Assembly: GCA_029007295.1 (NCBI GenBank)
Contig: JAQXHN010000003.1
Location: 47,344 to 111,343 of the forward strand
Source of the DNA: Clostridia bacterium
GTDB taxonomy: Bacteria; Bacillota; Clostridia; Oscillospirales; CAG-272
DNA: 64,000 bases
Reading direction: 5' to 3'
Position 1 is the first letter of the stretch, and every line of letters begins with the position of its first letter. Under the pieces are notes generated by a model that was not told where the DNA came from, ran no database searches, and saw only the letters and a list, made by a program, of their open reading frames with translations. The translations under genes and the position numbers were made by a program. Below, one piece after another: positions 28,228 through 40,610 of the stretch.

Positions 28228-31200
28228 ATGAAGTTAAAATCACTTGAGCTTCAGGGCTTTAAATCTTTCCCGGAAAAAACGGTATTGAATTTTGACCGCG
28301 GCGTTACTGCGGTAGTAGGTCCCAACGGAAGCGGAAAATCTAATATTTCCGACGCTATGCGTTGGGTTTTAGGCGAAATATCGTCCAAGAGCATCCGAGG
28401 CACAAAAATGGAGGACGTGATTTTCGGCGGCACAGACAATCGCCGTGCGATGGGCTTTTGCGAGGTTTCCCTCACAATAGACAACACCGACCCCGATAAC
28501 AGAATGGCTATTGATTACGACGAAGTTACAGTAACCCGCCGTTATTTCCGTTCGGGCGACAGCGAATATTTAATCAACAGAAAGCCGGTCAGACTAAAGG
28601 ATATTACCGAGATGTTTATGAATACCGGTATAGGCAGAAGCGGTTATTCCATTGTCGGCCAGGGCAAGGCTGCAGAAATCATCTCTCAAAAGAGCGACGA
28701 AAGACGTATTATTTTTGAGGAAGCCTCGGGTATTGCAAAATATCGTCACAAGAAAAACGAATCCGAAAGGAAGCTTGCCGAGGTTGAGGATAATCTCATT
28801 CGCATAGGCGATATTGTCAGCGAGCTTGAATCCCGCGTAGGTCCCCTGGAAAAGGAAGCGGAGAAGGCAAGAAAATATCTTGATTTGTACGAAAAGAAAA
28901 AGGCGTTTGATATTTCAATCACGCTTTTTGATATTTCTGACATCCGCTCAAAGGAAAATAAAATAAATTCGGAATACGAAATTTCAAAGCACGAGCTTGA
29001 AATGCTCGACGACTCTCTCAAAACAGTCGAAACAAGACAGGATATTCTTTTTGAAAACACGCAAAAAAACAAATTACGCTCAGAGGAGCTGTCAAGGCTT
29101 ATCCGCGAAACCAACGAAAAGAAATTCTCTTTTGAAGCCTCCGGCAAGGTGTACGAAAACGAAATATCACATATACGGGAAAGGCGTATAAGCGCCGAAA
29201 CAGAGCTCAAATCGCTTGAAACCTCCTTTGAGCAGGGACAACTCTCGTTTGAAGCTGCAATGACCGAGCTTGCGGCAAAGGAGGAGAAAAAACGGAGCGT
29301 TTGCCGGACTCTGAACGAAACCGCAGAAAAATTAGACGGTATTACAAAAGAAATCGAACAAAACGAAACCGTGCTCGATTCTCTTGACGATAATTTAACC
29401 CATTTAAAAGAAGAAAAAGTAAACGCACAGATTCTGCTCTCCGCCCTTGCCGTTTCCGAAAAAGGAGACGGGGAGCACCGCTTGCAAATCGAAGCCGAGC
29501 TTTCCGAATTGGAGCAGGACATTTCCGATTTTGAAAACAGAATTGCAAAATCTAAGGAAACCGTTTCGGAATACGAAAAAAACAAGCAGGCTTTAAAAAA
29601 CGAGCTTGACGCTTTAACCGAGAAGCAGAACGAGACAGAAAGAAGGCTGCTTCATTTAACCGATAAGGCGGCGTTGGCCGAAATAGATATACGAACAAAA
29701 AAAGCCAAAATAGATGCACTCGAACGCATGGAGGCACAGCTCGAGGGCTACGCCCACAGCGTCAGAGCCGTAATGAACGCCAAGGAAAAGGGTAGTCTTC
29801 ACGGAATATGCGCTCCCGTTTCAAAGCTTATTTCTTTGAAGGAGCGGTATACCACGGCGATAGAATCCGCACTCGGCGCTTCAATGCAGAATATTGTAGT
29901 CGGCACCGAGCAGGACGCCAAAAACGCACTCCGTTATCTTCGTGACAACCGCTTAGGAAGAGCTACCTTCTATCCCATAAACACAATGAAGCCTCGTTAT
30001 CCTCAAGGCAGAGAAAAGGATGTTGTCAATTATACGGGATACCTCGGCATGGCAAACGAACTGGTTGATACCGAAAACAAATTCAGACCGGTTATTGACT
30101 ATCTTCTCTGCAAAACGGCAGTGTTTGACAATCTGGATAACGCAACCGTTATGGCAAAGGCAACGGGCTATACAATTCGTACCGTTACGCTTGACGGACA
30201 GTTAATAAATGCCGGCGGATCCTTTACGGGCGGCTCGGCGGTTCGAGAAAGCGGTATGCTGGGAAGACACGCTCAGATTGACAAGCTGAAAAGTGAAATC
30301 ACAGAATCAGAAAAGAATCTTCGAAAAATTGCTTCCGAAACCGAAAAAATCAGCGCGGAAAAGGACGCATTGAGAAAGAGCTGTGACGAAATTAACGAAA
30401 AGCTTGCGCTGTTCTCCTCCCTTTCACTTGCTCAAACGACTCAAAGCAAGGTTTTGGAAACTCAGCTGGAGTCGGATAATGCGAGAAAAACATCGCTTTT
30501 GCTCTCCCTTGACGGTATTGACAACGCTGCAAAAAAGGCAAAGCGTGAATACATAGACACGGAGGCGAAAATAACCGAATGCGTTGAAAAAATCAATCAA
30601 ATACAGTCGGATATCTGCTCCTGCGAAAGCAAACGAAGGACGCTGACCCTTTCACAAAGCGATACTCAAATGCTTTTGCATAAAATTCAGACGGAAAACG
30701 CACTTTGCGAAAAGGAAATAGAAGCCGCAAAGGAAAAGCTTGAGGAAAAGAAGAATGCGTCGTTTGATTTACAAAATAAAATCGAACAGGCAAAAAACAC
30801 CGTGCTTGACTGCGACGCCGAGCTTAAAAAAATAACCGAAAACATCGAAAACAGCTCGGAAAACGCAAAAAATCTGACAAAGCAGATTGCAGAATACGAA
30901 AAAGAAATTCAAGCCTTATCAGATATGTCGGCCGAATTCGAGAAGAAGGAAACGGCGCTTCGAGAGGAGAAAAAGGATATCGAGCATAAGCGGGAAATCG
31001 TATTCCGTAGCTTTACAAAAGCGGAAGCCGCACGCGAATCCATTGCCGGTATGCAGGATAAATTAACCGCACACCTAATGGAGGAGTACGAGCTGACATA
31101 TACCGACGCTGTCGCATTGGGAGCGGAAGAATTAACCGAAGAAACAAGAAAATCCGCAATGTCCGCACTCTCCGACCTAAAAGCAAAATTGAAGAGCGTC

Positions 31201-31821
31201 GGCAATGTAAACGTTAATGCGATAGAGGAGTACGCTTCGGTCAGCGAAAGATATACGTTCCTTAAAGGACAGTTTGACGACCTTTCCGAATCGAGAAAGG
31301 ATTTATCCGATGTAATCTATAAGCTTGAAAAGGAAATGAGAGAAAAATTCCTTTCCGTTTTCGAAAAGATAAATACAAACTTCAAGCAGGTATTTAAGGA
31401 ACTGTTCGGCGGCGGAAATGCCGAGATTTCGCTTTCCGATCCCGAAAACGTACTGACATCGGGTATTGAAATCAACGTAGCTCCCCCCGGAAAAATAATA
31501 AAGAGTCTCTCGCTTCTGTCCGGCGGAGAGCAGTCATTCGTTGCTATTGCGCTTTTCTTCTCAATCTTAAAGGTAAATCCGACTCCCTTCTGTTTCCTCG
31601 ACGAGATTGAGGCGGCGCTCGACGATGTAAATGTTCTGAGATTTGCCGAATACTGCAAAAAATATTCCGACAAAACGCAATTCATCATTATCACGCACAG
31701 ACGGGGAACAATGGAATATGCCGATACGCTTTACGGCGTTACAATGTACGAGCGAGGCGTATCAAAGGTTCTCTCCGTAAATGTTGCCGATGTTGAAGCT
31801 AAGCTCGGTGTAAAATTATAA
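28228..31821 (+). CDS. smc: Chromosome segregation protein SMC
   Basis: 1197 aa; [38 protein letters not shown] Walker A, hinge, coiled coils, [19 protein letters not shown] signature. Confidence 0.97.
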   Translation: MKLKSLELQGFKSFPEKTVLNFDRGVTAVVGPNGSGKSNISDAMRWVLGEISSKSIRGTKMEDVIFGGTDNRRAMGFCEVSLTIDNTDPDNRMAIDYDEVTVTRRYFRSGDSEYLINRKPVRLKDITEMFMNTGIGRSGYSIVGQGKAAEIISQKSDERRIIFEEASGIAKYRHKKNESERKLAEVEDNLIRIGDIVSELESRVGPLEKEAEKARKYLDLYEKKKAFDISITLFDISDIRSKENKINSEYEISKHELEMLDDSLKTVETRQDILFENTQKNKLRSEELSRLIRETNEKKFSFEASGKVYENEISHIRERRISAETELKSLETSFEQGQLSFEAAMTELAAKEEKKRSVCRTLNETAEKLDGITKEIEQNETVLDSLDDNLTHLKEEKVNAQILLSALAVSEKGDGEHRLQIEAELSELEQDISDFENRIAKSKETVSEYEKNKQALKNELDALTEKQNETERRLLHLTDKAALAEIDIRTKKAKIDALERMEAQLEGYAHSVRAVMNAKEKGSLHGICAPVSKLISLKERYTTAIESALGASMQNIVVGTEQDAKNALRYLRDNRLGRATFYPINTMKPRYPQGREKDVVNYTGYLGMANELVDTENKFRPVIDYLLCKTAVFDNLDNATVMAKATGYTIRTVTLDGQLINAGGSFTGGSAVRESGMLGRHAQIDKLKSEITESEKNLRKIASETEKISAEKDALRKSCDEINEKLALFSSLSLAQTTQSKVLETQLESDNARKTSLLLSLDGIDNAAKKAKREYIDTEAKITECVEKINQIQSDICSCESKRRTLTLSQSDTQMLLHKIQTENALCEKEIEAAKEKLEEKKNASFDLQNKIEQAKNTVLDCDAELKKITENIENSSENAKNLTKQIAEYEKEIQALSDMSAEFEKKETALREEKKDIEHKREIVFRSFTKAEAARESIAGMQDKLTAHLMEEYELTYTDAVALGAEELTEETRKSAMSALSDLKAKLKSVGNVNVNAIEEYASVSERYTFLKGQFDDLSESRKDLSDVIYKLEKEMREKFLSVFEKINTNFKQVFKELFGGGNAEISLSDPENVLTSGIEINVAPPGKIIKSLSLLSGGEQSFVAIALFFSILKVNPTPFCFLDEIEAALDDVNVLRFAEYCKKYSDKTQFIIITHRRGTMEYADTLYGVTMYERGVSKVLSVNVADVEAKLGVKL

Positions 31822-31836
31822 CATAGGATAATTATC

Positions 31837-32748
31837 ATGGGATTTTTTGACAAACTGAAGCAAGGATTAACAAAAACCAAAAATACGGTTTTCTCTCCGA
31901 TTAACACGCTTTTACGCAGTATGCGAAAGGTGGACGAAGAGCTTTTGGAAGAGCTTGAGGAGATTTTAATCTGTGCCGATACGGGTATGGAAACCGCACA
32001 AGCCGTCATCTCGGCTCTGCGGGAGAGAATCAAGGACGATAAAATTAAGGACGCCGACGAGGTTACCTTAGCGCTTAAGGAGATTATGACCGATATGCTC
32101 GGCGAGGAATCCCCCCTTGTGCTGGGTGAAACAAAACCGTCCGTTATCCTTGTTATCGGGGTTAACGGCGTAGGAAAAACAACCTCTATTGCAAAGATTG
32201 CAAACCTTTTGAAGTCCGAGGGCAATAATGTTTTGCTCTGTGCCGCAGACACATTCCGTGCGGCTGCAATCGACCAGCTGCAGATTTGGGCTGACAGGTG
32301 CGGCGTTGATTTAATCAAGCATACCGAGGGCTCCGACCCTGCCGCTGTTGTGTTCGATGCGGCTTGCGCCGCAAAGAGCCGAGGAAGCGACGTTTTGATT
32401 ATCGACACCGCCGGCAGACTTCACAACAAGAAAAACCTAATGGATGAGCTTTCCAAAATAAGCAGGGTTCTTGACAGAGAATTACCCGGCTCAAAGCGTG
32501 AAACTCTCCTTGTATTAGACGCCACCACCGGTCAGAACGCAATAAATCAGGCTTACGAATTCACAAAAACAAGCGAAATAACCGGTCTTGTGCTGACAAA
32601 GCTTGACGGAACAGCAAAGGGCGGATGCGTGCTTTCAATCAACTCAAAGCTGGGCATTCCCGTTAAATTTATAGGCGTGGGTGAAGCTATTGACGATATG
32701 CAGCGCTTTGTTCCGAAGGATTTTGTGAACGCATTATTTGAAAATTAA
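31837..32748 (+). CDS. ftsY: Signal recognition particle receptor FtsY
   Basis: [45 protein letters not shown]. Confidence 0.96.
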   Translation: MGFFDKLKQGLTKTKNTVFSPINTLLRSMRKVDEELLEELEEILICADTGMETAQAVISALRERIKDDKIKDADEVTLALKEIMTDMLGEESPLVLGETKPSVILVIGVNGVGKTTSIAKIANLLKSEGNNVLLCAADTFRAAAIDQLQIWADRCGVDLIKHTEGSDPAAVVFDAACAAKSRGSDVLIIDTAGRLHNKKNLMDELSKISRVLDRELPGSKRETLLVLDATTGQNAINQAYEFTKTSEITGLVLTKLDGTAKGGCVLSINSKLGIPVKFIGVGEAIDDMQRFVPKDFVNALFEN

Positions 32749-33963
32749 ATGAAAATCGTACTTGCTACACATAATAAAAATAAACTCCGCGAGATGAGGG
32801 CAATGCTCTCAGATTTTGATATTGAGGTGCTGTCCACCGACGATATCGGATTCACGCAGGAGGTTGAAGAAAACGGCTTAACCTTTGAGGAAAACGCAAG
32901 AATTAAGGCAAGGGCAATTTCCGCACTCGGCTATATTGCTATAGCCGACGATTCGGGACTCTGCGTTGATGCGCTGAACGGCGCTCCCGGTATTTATTCC
33001 GCAAGATACGCAGGGGAAGAATGCGATTATGCAAAGAACAACGAGCTTTTGCTTCGGGAAATGAAAGACGTTCCGGATGAAAAACGGACGGCTCACTTTA
33101 TCACAGCCATAGTAATGTCCTTTCCCGATTCCCGTGAAATTGTGTGTATCGGACGCCGGGACGGAATTATTCTTCGTGAATTAAAGGGCACAGACGGCTT
33201 CGGATACGACCCGCTTTTCTATATTCCCGAGACAGGCAAAACCTTTGCCGAGCTTTCCGCACGGGAGAAAAACGAAATCAGTCACCGCGGTCTTGCTATG
33301 AAGGAATTAAAGCGGAAAATCGCGCGTTTGCCGAAGGAAAAAGAAAAATATACCGTCGGCATCTACGGCGGAACCTTTTCCCCCCCTCATGTCGGCCATT
33401 TACATGCAATAAACGCCTTTCTTTCGGAGGGAAAAATAGACTTTATGCTTGTTATTCCGTCGTTCATTCCGCCGCACAAGGAGCTTGAAATAGGCGATAA
33501 GCCGAAAAATCGTCTTGAGATGACTCGGCTGATGCTGAAAAACCATCCCGAGTACGAAAAGCGGATTTTTGTTTCCGACTGGGAAATCGAGCAGGGTGAA
33601 ACGAGCTATACTGTGAATACCCTAAAGCATTATTCACGCTTCACCGATAAACTGAAGCTGCTTATCGGTACGGATATGCTTATGACCTTTGATCAATGGA
33701 AAAATCCCGAAATAATAAGCTCTCTTTGCACTCTGTGTTATATCCCGAGAGAGGAGCAGGACGAGGAAGACAGGATTACGGTAAAAGAAAAAATAGACAG
33801 CCTAACAGAAAAATACAATACTAAGGTTGCGGTATTACCGTCAAAAGCGTTGGAATGCTCTTCCACCGAAATAAGAGAAAACCGAAAAAAAGGCAAAGAT
33901 ATTTCGAAATCGGTATGTACGGAGGTTTTGAATTTCATAAATGAAAACTCACTGTACACATAA
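32749..33963 (+). CDS. Fused XTP/dITP diphosphatase (RdgB/HAM1) and nicotinate-nucleotide adenylyltransferase (NadD)
   Basis: 404 aa, one frame. N-terminal KIVLATHNKNKLREM...DDSGLCVDALNGAPGIYSARYAG (RdgB); C-terminal VGIYGGTFSPPHVGHLHAI...GTDML...CSSTEIRENRKKG (NadD). Confidence 0.93.
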   Translation: MKIVLATHNKNKLREMRAMLSDFDIEVLSTDDIGFTQEVEENGLTFEENARIKARAISALGYIAIADDSGLCVDALNGAPGIYSARYAGEECDYAKNNELLLREMKDVPDEKRTAHFITAIVMSFPDSREIVCIGRRDGIILRELKGTDGFGYDPLFYIPETGKTFAELSAREKNEISHRGLAMKELKRKIARLPKEKEKYTVGIYGGTFSPPHVGHLHAINAFLSEGKIDFMLVIPSFIPPHKELEIGDKPKNRLEMTRLMLKNHPEYEKRIFVSDWEIEQGETSYTVNTLKHYSRFTDKLKLLIGTDMLMTFDQWKNPEIISSLCTLCYIPREEQDEEDRITVKEKIDSLTEKYNTKVAVLPSKALECSSTEIRENRKKGKDISKSVCTEVLNFINENSLYT

Positions 33964-34576
33964 TGAAACGGACAAGGAAATAATGGGATATCTTAAACTC
34001 CGGCTTTCGGAAAAAAGATACTCCCACGTTTGTTCGGTCGCCGACGAATGTATGCGGTATAGCGATTTGTTTTCTCTTTCCGATTCCCAAAAGGCCGATT
34101 TATATACCGCCTCGCTCTTACACGATATAACGAAGGAAGAACCTTTGCAGGAGCATATTTCCATTCTGAAAAGGAACAAAATTACGCTTCCCGAGGACGA
34201 AATGCAATCTCCCCTGACCCTACACGCAAGAACGGGAGCGTTACTCGCAAAAGAAAAATACGGTATTAACGGCGACATCTTCTCCATGATAGACGCACAT
34301 ACTACGGGCAAGGAGAATATGTCCGTTTGCGAAAAATTGCTGTTTCTGTGTGATTTTATCGAACCGAAAAGAACAAATCCCGCCTGTCGCCGCTTAAGAG
34401 ATTTTTTTCTTAACAATTTAAAAGCAATGCCGGCATATACAGCGCTTGATTCTGCCTTACTGGAATCAATGGATTCTACGATCCGCTATTTAGTGGATGA
34501 GAAAAGACCTATTTCGCAAAGAACCATCAGAGCAAGAAACTTCATTCTTCAAACGAAAGGATACCTTCTGAAATGA
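33941..34576 (+). CDS. yqeK: HD-domain hydrolase, YqeK (bis(5'-nucleosyl)-tetraphosphatase, symmetrical)
   Basis: KRYSHVCSVADECMRYS, ASLLHDITKE, DAHTTGKENMSVCEKLLFLCDFIEPKR; immediately after nadD. Confidence 0.9.
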   Translation: MKTHCTHNETDKEIMGYLKLRLSEKRYSHVCSVADECMRYSDLFSLSDSQKADLYTASLLHDITKEEPLQEHISILKRNKITLPEDEMQSPLTLHARTGALLAKEKYGINGDIFSMIDAHTTGKENMSVCEKLLFLCDFIEPKRTNPACRRLRDFFLNNLKAMPAYTALDSALLESMDSTIRYLVDEKRPISQRTIRARNFILQTKGYLLK

Positions 34577-35751
34577 ACAATGTAAGAAATAACAATATGC
34601 GTAAATCAAATCAAAAAAACAGAAAGAAAAAAACACTGATTATTGTTGATATAGTACTTTTGGTGCTGATTTTGGCTGTGGGATATATGTTCCGCAACAC
34701 TATCCTCGACTGGGTGGCAAATACTTTTTATACCCCGGACCATAAGTCTGCATTCAACAACAGTAACAATATCGAATATGTGGATTCCAATAACAATAAG
34801 GTATCTCCGGATGATTTGCAGGAGGGTAATTACAATATTCTCTGTATCGGTAAGGACGATATTGCATTAAACACCGACGTTATGATTTTGGTAAACATAA
34901 ACACCAAAAAGGATTGCGTAACGGCAATGCAGATTCCGAGAGATACATTCTTCACTTACAATTCAGTCCCCGTTAAGTTCAATTCGATGTTTGCACGAGT
35001 TTATAACGGCAAAAACACCGAGGAGGACAAGAAGAAGGGCTTGCAGGAGATGACAGATATTCTTTCAAAGAATCTTTCCGTTCACATTGACTACTACGCT
35101 ATGATTGACCTTAAAGGCGTTGCGGAAATGGTTGACCTAATCGGCGGTGTCGAAATGTATGTGCCATACGATATGAAATACAATGACCCGGGTCAGAATC
35201 TTTATATTAACCTAAAGGAAGGTCAGCAGACCTTAACGGGCGACCAGGCAAGGCAGTATGTTCGTTTCCGTTCCGGCTATGTTCAGGCAGACGTCGGAAG
35301 ACAGGACGCTCAAAAGGTATTTATCGTCGCCTTTCTGAACAACTTCCGAATGAAGTACACCGATGTTGGCGTTAAGGAGCTTATTTCCAAGATGGAGGAG
35401 CTTCTTATCACAAATATTCCTTCAAACGATATGCTTTATTTCGCTTTAAAGGCAAGAACGATGGACTTTAACAACATACGTATGCTCTCTGCCCCGGGCA
35501 ATCCGCAGTATTACAACGGCGTATCCTATTATGTAATTAACCGTGAAGCGGTATACAACATCATTAAGAATTATTATTCTCTTGTTGAAGACGGTCTGAC
35601 GCTGGCTGAAGAATCGTTCGATAAGGACAGAAACTTTACGCTCCTGACAGACGCTTCCATTAATCACTGGTATACGATGCATTTATCCGAAACAACGGAA
35701 TATACCGCACAGGAGATTTCCGATAACGGTATTGACATTCTCTTAAAATAA
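34573..35751 (+). CDS. LytR-CpsA-Psr (LCP) family protein
   Basis: N-terminal TM; NILCIGKDDIALNTDVMILVNINTKKDCVTAMQIPRDTF, GGVEMYVP, RFRSGYVQADVGRQDAQK. Confidence 0.92.
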   Translation: MNNVRNNNMRKSNQKNRKKKTLIIVDIVLLVLILAVGYMFRNTILDWVANTFYTPDHKSAFNNSNNIEYVDSNNNKVSPDDLQEGNYNILCIGKDDIALNTDVMILVNINTKKDCVTAMQIPRDTFFTYNSVPVKFNSMFARVYNGKNTEEDKKKGLQEMTDILSKNLSVHIDYYAMIDLKGVAEMVDLIGGVEMYVPYDMKYNDPGQNLYINLKEGQQTLTGDQARQYVRFRSGYVQADVGRQDAQKVFIVAFLNNFRMKYTDVGVKELISKMEELLITNIPSNDMLYFALKARTMDFNNIRMLSAPGNPQYYNGVSYYVINREAVYNIIKNYYSLVEDGLTLAEESFDKDRNFTLLTDASINHWYTMHLSETTEYTAQEISDNGIDILLK

Positions 35752-35760
35752 GGAGCTGAT

Positions 35761-36168
35761 ATGAGCGAAGTGAAAAAATACGATTTATCAAATCCCGATG
35801 ATTTATCCGCAAAGATAATAAATATCCTTTACGGGAAAAAGGCTCATGATATAAAGCTTCTGAAGGTTACAAATCAAACGGTAATAGCTGATTATTTCGT
35901 TATCGCAACGGGTAATTCAAACACGCAAATTAAGGCTCTGGCCGACGAGGTTGAATATCAAACCGGACTGCTCGGCTTAAAGCCCAAAAATGTTGAAGGC
36001 TTCAGAGAAGCGAGCTGGGTTCTGCTTGATTATTCAAGCGTTATTGTTCATATTTTCAACCGGGAAACAAGAGAGTTTTACAACCTGGAGCGGCTTTGGA
36101 GCGACGCTGAGGAAATTAACGCAAAATCCCTAATCGAAGAAGAAGAAAAGGACGAAGACAATGGCTAA
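35761..36168 (+). CDS. rsfS: Ribosome silencing factor RsfS
   Basis: [24 protein letters not shown]...[28 protein letters not shown]. Confidence 0.95.
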   Translation: MSEVKKYDLSNPDDLSAKIINILYGKKAHDIKLLKVTNQTVIADYFVIATGNSNTQIKALADEVEYQTGLLGLKPKNVEGFREASWVLLDYSSVIVHIFNRETREFYNLERLWSDAEEINAKSLIEEEEKDEDNG

Positions 36169-38578
36169 CGAAGCAAAATACGATTTTCCCAATATAGATA
36201 AAAAATGGCAGGACGCTTGGGACGAAGGTCACGCTTTTGAAGCGTCCTCGGACTATTCCAAGCCTAAGTATTATACCTTGGTTGAATTTCCTTATCCGTC
36301 GGGACAGGGACTTCACATAGGACATCCCCGTCCTTACACCGCGCTGGACATAGTTTCGAGAAAAAAGCGTATGCAGGGCTACAATGTTCTCTTCCCCATG
36401 GGCTGGGACGCATTCGGCTTACCTACCGAGAATTATGCCATCAAAAATCACATCCATCCGGCAAAAGTTACCGAAAAAAATATCGCAAGGTTCAAACAGC
36501 AAATCAAATCTCTCGGTCTTTCCTTTGACTGGTCGAGGGAAATAGACACCTCCTCTCCCGAATACTACCGTTGGACGCAGTGGATTTTCCTCCAACTTTA
36601 CAAGCACGGTCTTGCGTACAAAAAGGAAATGAACGTTAACTTCTGTACGTCCTGCAAGGTCGTTCTGGCAAACGAAGAAGTGGTAAACGGGGTTTGCGAG
36701 CGTTGCGGCTCCGAAGTTATTCACAAGGTAAAAAGCCAGTGGATGCTCAAAATTACAGAATACGCTCAGCGTCTTATAGACGACCTTGAGGACCTTGATT
36801 TCATTGAGAGAGTAAAGACTCAGGAAATAAACTGGATAGGCAGAAGCGAGGGTGCGGAGGTAAACTTCCTGTCTACCGAGGGAGATACAATTACGGTATT
36901 CACAACTCGTCCGGACACGCTTTTCGGAGCTACATATATGGTTATATCTCCCGAGCATGAGTATATTGAAAAATGGGCGGATAAGCTGGAGAATATCGAC
37001 GAAATTCGGGCTTATCAGCGCGAAGCCGCCAAAAAGAGCGACTTTGAGCGTACCGAGCTTGCAAAGGACAAGACAGGCGTTTGCTTAAAGGGCGTTCGTG
37101 CGGTTAATCCCGTTAACGGTAAGGAAATTCCGATTTTCACCTCCGACTATGTGCTTGCTACATACGGAACGGGAGCTATTATGGCGGTTCCCGCTCACGA
37201 TAGCCGTGACTGGGATTTCGCAAAGAAGTTTGATTTACCGATTATAGAGGTTGTTGCGGGCGGCAACGTTAGTAACGAGCCGTTTACCGACGTCGCAACG
37301 GGCAAAATGGTTAACTCCGGCTTCCTCGACGGGATGGAGGTTGCCGAGGCAAAGAAGGCAATAATCGCATACTTGACCGAAAAGGGCTTGGGTAAGCAGA
37401 AAATTAACTACAAGCTCCGCGACTGGGTGTTCTCCCGTCAGAGATATTGGGGCGAGCCGGTACCCATGGTTTACTGCGAAAAATGCGGCTGGCAGCCCAT
37501 TCCGGAGAGCGAATTACCGCTTACCTTGCCCGACATCGAGGAATATGAGCCGACAGACACGGGTGAATCTCCTTTGGCAAAATGTACCGACTGGGTAAAC
37601 ACAACCTGTCCGCACTGCGGCGGCAAAGCCAAGCGCGAAACAGATACAATGCCTAACTGGGCAGGCTCCTCGTGGTACTTTATGCGTTACTGCGACCCGC
37701 ACAATACAGAGAGCTGTGCAGCTAAAGAAGCGCTTGATTACTGGATGCCGGTTGACTGGTACAACGGCGGTATGGAGCATGTTACGCTTCATCTTCTCTA
37801 CTCAAGATTCTGGGCAAAATTCCTCTACGATATCGGCGTGCTGTCCTGCAAAGAGCCTTACCTCAAGAGAACCGCACACGGCATGATTTTGGGAGAGGAC
37901 GGCCAGAAGATGTCAAAATCGAGAGGCAATGTAATAAACCCCGATGACATCGTTTCGAATTACGGTGCGGATACTCTACGTCTTTACGAAATGTTTATAG
38001 GCGACTTTGAAAAATCGGCGCCCTGGTCCCCCTCCTCAATCAAGGGCTGTAAGCGATTCCTGGACAGAACCGCAGGTCTTGCGAATATGACTGAGGGAAC
38101 CGGATATTCAAAGGAGCTGGAGTCTGTATTTCATAAGACAATAAAAAAGGTCACCGAAGACATTGACCAAATGAAATTTAATACGGCGATTGCAGCTCTT
38201 ATGTCGCTTCTTAACGAAATATACGAAAAGGGCAAGATAACATCCGATGAATTAAAAACGTTCATCACTCTCTTAAATCCCTTTGCTCCTCACTTAACGG
38301 AAGAGATGTGGCAAAACGCAGGCGGCGAGGGCTTCCTTTCGCTCGCACAGTGGCCCTCCTTCGATGAAAGCAAAACAAAGGACAACACCGTTGAAATCGC
38401 ACTCCAGATTAACGGTAAATTAAAATCCACACTTGAAATTGGAGTTGACGCCGCAAAGGACGATGTGTTAAAAAGCGCAAAGGAAAATCCGAAAATGGCA
38501 AACGCCCTTAACGGTATGAATATTGTCAAGGAAATATACGTTCCCGGCAGACTCGTAAACATTGTAGTAAAACCGTAA
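36161..38578 (+). CDS. leuS: Leucyl-tRNA synthetase
   Basis: 805 aa; [22 protein letters not shown] (HIGH), [16 protein letters not shown] (KMSKS). Confidence 0.97.
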   Translation: MANEAKYDFPNIDKKWQDAWDEGHAFEASSDYSKPKYYTLVEFPYPSGQGLHIGHPRPYTALDIVSRKKRMQGYNVLFPMGWDAFGLPTENYAIKNHIHPAKVTEKNIARFKQQIKSLGLSFDWSREIDTSSPEYYRWTQWIFLQLYKHGLAYKKEMNVNFCTSCKVVLANEEVVNGVCERCGSEVIHKVKSQWMLKITEYAQRLIDDLEDLDFIERVKTQEINWIGRSEGAEVNFLSTEGDTITVFTTRPDTLFGATYMVISPEHEYIEKWADKLENIDEIRAYQREAAKKSDFERTELAKDKTGVCLKGVRAVNPVNGKEIPIFTSDYVLATYGTGAIMAVPAHDSRDWDFAKKFDLPIIEVVAGGNVSNEPFTDVATGKMVNSGFLDGMEVAEAKKAIIAYLTEKGLGKQKINYKLRDWVFSRQRYWGEPVPMVYCEKCGWQPIPESELPLTLPDIEEYEPTDTGESPLAKCTDWVNTTCPHCGGKAKRETDTMPNWAGSSWYFMRYCDPHNTESCAAKEALDYWMPVDWYNGGMEHVTLHLLYSRFWAKFLYDIGVLSCKEPYLKRTAHGMILGEDGQKMSKSRGNVINPDDIVSNYGADTLRLYEMFIGDFEKSAPWSPSSIKGCKRFLDRTAGLANMTEGTGYSKELESVFHKTIKKVTEDIDQMKFNTAIAALMSLLNEIYEKGKITSDELKTFITLLNPFAPHLTEEMWQNAGGEGFLSLAQWPSFDESKTKDNTVEIALQINGKLKSTLEIGVDAAKDDVLKSAKENPKMANALNGMNIVKEIYVPGRLVNIVVKP

Positions 38579-38601
38579 GTAAATAAAATTTCTTTAAACT
38601 A

Positions 38602-38630
38602 TTGACAAAATACGAGATTTGTTATATAAT
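38602..38630 (+). promoter_or_regulatory. Sigma-A promoter of rpsU
   Basis: TTGACA (38602-38607), 17-nt spacer, TATAAT (38625-38630). Confidence 0.75.
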
Positions 38631-38680
38631 GATTTGGTAAATTTGCAGTCTCTTTGCAAATGCGAGGGGAGGGATAAAGA

Positions 38681-38857
38681 ATGGCAGAGATTAAAGTAAA
38701 AGAAAATGAATCTCTCGACAGTGCGCTCCGTAGATTTAAGAGACAGTGTCAGAGAAGCGGTGTTCTTGCTGAATTGCGTAAAAGAGAGCATTATGAAAAG
38801 CCCAGCGTAAAACGCAAGAAGAAATCCGAAGCTGCAAGAAAGCGTAAATACAAATAA
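38681..38857 (+). CDS. rpsU: 30S ribosomal protein S21 (58 aa; not in the supplied ORF track)
   Basis: Own translation: [60 protein letters not shown] gaggggaggg. Confidence 0.95.
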   Translation: MAEIKVKENESLDSALRRFKRQCQRSGVLAELRKREHYEKPSVKRKKKSEAARKRKYK

Positions 38858-38870
38858 TTTTACAACATTT

Positions 38871-38900
38871 AAGAGACATCCTTCGGGTGTCTCTTTTGTT
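38871..38900 (+). terminator. Terminator after rpsU
   Basis: aagagacatccttcgggtgtctcttttgtttt. Confidence 0.85.
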
Positions 38901-38945
38901 TTGGCGCCGAATTATTGTATTGTCGAAACGGCTTACGGAGCTAAT

Positions 38946-38999
38946 GAAAAACGGCTCTTATCCTCGGATAAATCCGATTGGAAAGAGCCGATATTTTTT
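38946..38999. terminator. Bidirectional terminator, mainly for the SPFH gene
   Basis: aaaacggctctt ... aaagagccgatatttttttt inverted repeat with A/T tracts both sides. Confidence 0.65.
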
Positions 39000-39017
39000 T
39001 GCTTTGTCGGACAGAGC

Positions 39018-39983
39018 TTATTCTTCGTCACAGCAAGCGTCAACCGGTTTTGCTTTCGGTTCGGGTCTTTTGCCCTGTTTTGTAGCACTGCCTAGTCCCG
39101 TTGATTCGCTGAATATAACGTCCCGTGTGACGGCATTAACAGCGTCTGTCGGAATAATAACCTTTGACGCCTGACCGTCTGCTACCTTTGCAAGCGTTTC
39201 AAAACGCTTTAGCTCGAGAACCGCCCCGTCGGCTCCTGCCTCACGCAAAAGCCTGATACCGTCTGCCTCCGCCTGCTTTGCAAGAAATACAGCCTTTGCT
39301 TCGCCCTCTGCCCTTGCGATCGTTGCGTCTCTCTCGCCTTCTGCGGCAAGAATCATAGCCTGCTTATCGCCCTCGGCGCGGGTAATTGCCGCCGCCTTGT
39401 GTCCCTCTGCCTGCAAGAGCGTTTCACGGCGTTCGCGCTCCGCCTTCATCTGCTTTTCCATTGCATTCTGAATTTCCTTGGGCGGAATAATATTCTTCAG
39501 CTCAACTCTGGAAACCTTTATGCCCCACTGGTCGGTTGCGTCGTCAAGAATTGTTGTCATCTTACCGTTGATTGTATCGCGGGAGGTAAGCGTTCCGTCA
39601 AGGTCAAGCTCTCCTATTAGATTACGAAGCGTTGTAGCCGTTAAATTTTCAAGCGCCGAGACGGGATTAACCGCACCGTACGTGTAAAGCTTGGAATCAA
39701 AAATTCTAAAGTACACTACGGTATCAATCTGCATGGTTACATTGTCCTTTGTAATAACGGGCTGCGGAGGCGAGTCGAGAACCTGCTCCTTTAATGTGAT
39801 TTTTTTCGCAATGCTCTGAAGAAACGGAATTTTAAAATGCAAGCCGGCGCTCCAGGTTTTTGAATATTTTCCGAGAGTTTCGACAATATATTCGTTTGCC
39901 TGAGGTACCACCTTTAAATTAGATACGATAATCAAAAATAATACAACAGCTACTCCGAGTAACGTATAAAATGCCGTGGTCAT
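39018..39983 (-). CDS. SPFH/Band 7 (stomatin/QmcA-like) membrane protein
   Basis: N-terminal TM; VPQANEYIVETLGKYSKTWSAGLHFKIPFLQ, and Ala/Glu-rich RAEGDKQAMILAAEGERDATIARAEGEAKA. Confidence 0.92.
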   Translation of the reverse strand: MTTAFYTLLGVAVVLFLIIVSNLKVVPQANEYIVETLGKYSKTWSAGLHFKIPFLQSIAKKITLKEQVLDSPPQPVITKDNVTMQIDTVVYFRIFDSKLYTYGAVNPVSALENLTATTLRNLIGELDLDGTLTSRDTINGKMTTILDDATDQWGIKVSRVELKNIIPPKEIQNAMEKQMKAERERRETLLQAEGHKAAAITRAEGDKQAMILAAEGERDATIARAEGEAKAVFLAKQAEADGIRLLREAGADGAVLELKRFETLAKVADGQASKVIIPTDAVNAVTRDVIFSESTGLGSATKQGKRPEPKAKPVDACCDEE

Positions 39984-39998
39984 AGATTTTCTCCTTAA

Positions 39999-40610
39999 TT
40001 ATTTATTCTTTTTTACAATGTCTATTATTCTCAAAATTGCCGGAGATAATATAGTATTTATCAAAAATTCTACTATAAAGTTTACTCCCGCAACCACGAG
40101 TATTAAATATACCAGAACAGACGTTCCGTTGTCGCTTGCACCCTGAGAGAATACGCTCGAATAGAATGCGGTCATCGCAAGCACAAACAGCCCGGTATTT
40201 ACTATCGGGCACACCATAGAGGAAGCAAAAACGGACAGCGTCTTATTTTTATTCACAAGTATCTTATGTAAAAGACCCGAAACAAAGCCTGCGGCAATTG
40301 TTTTGAAGAAGCAAATAAATACGCCGACATAAGGATTTATTTTCAAGAGAAGAAGAACAAATCCGCCGTCCCATCCGAGAAGACCCGATATAAAAACTAT
40401 ACCGCCCAAAACAAATCCCAAAACGGCGCCGGTTAACGGACCGAACATCGCCGCGCCTATTACAATAGGGACAAGCGACAGAGTTATCGTAACGCCGCCG
40501 ATGGGGGGAATAAAGTTGCTCACTATCTGCAAAACGATAATCAATGCAGAAAGAAGCGCAACTCCGGTTAATGTTCTTATTTTTGACTGAATACTTTTCA
40601 TTTTTGTCAC
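39999..40610 (-). CDS. ECF transporter S component
   Basis: Six hydrophobic segments; GVALLSALIIVLQIVSNFIPPIGGVTITLSLVPIVIGAAMFGPLTGAVLGFVLGG. Confidence 0.83.
   Translation of the reverse strand: MTKMKSIQSKIRTLTGVALLSALIIVLQIVSNFIPPIGGVTITLSLVPIVIGAAMFGPLTGAVLGFVLGGIVFISGLLGWDGGFVLLLLKINPYVGVFICFFKTIAAGFVSGLLHKILVNKNKTLSVFASSMVCPIVNTGLFVLAMTAFYSSVFSQGASDNGTSVLVYLILVVAGVNFIVEFLINTILSPAILRIIDIVKKNK

Noticed and set aside
28746-29585. Minus-strand ORF (279 aa) inside smc
   Set aside because: Ser/Phe-rich antisense translation of the SMC coiled coil.
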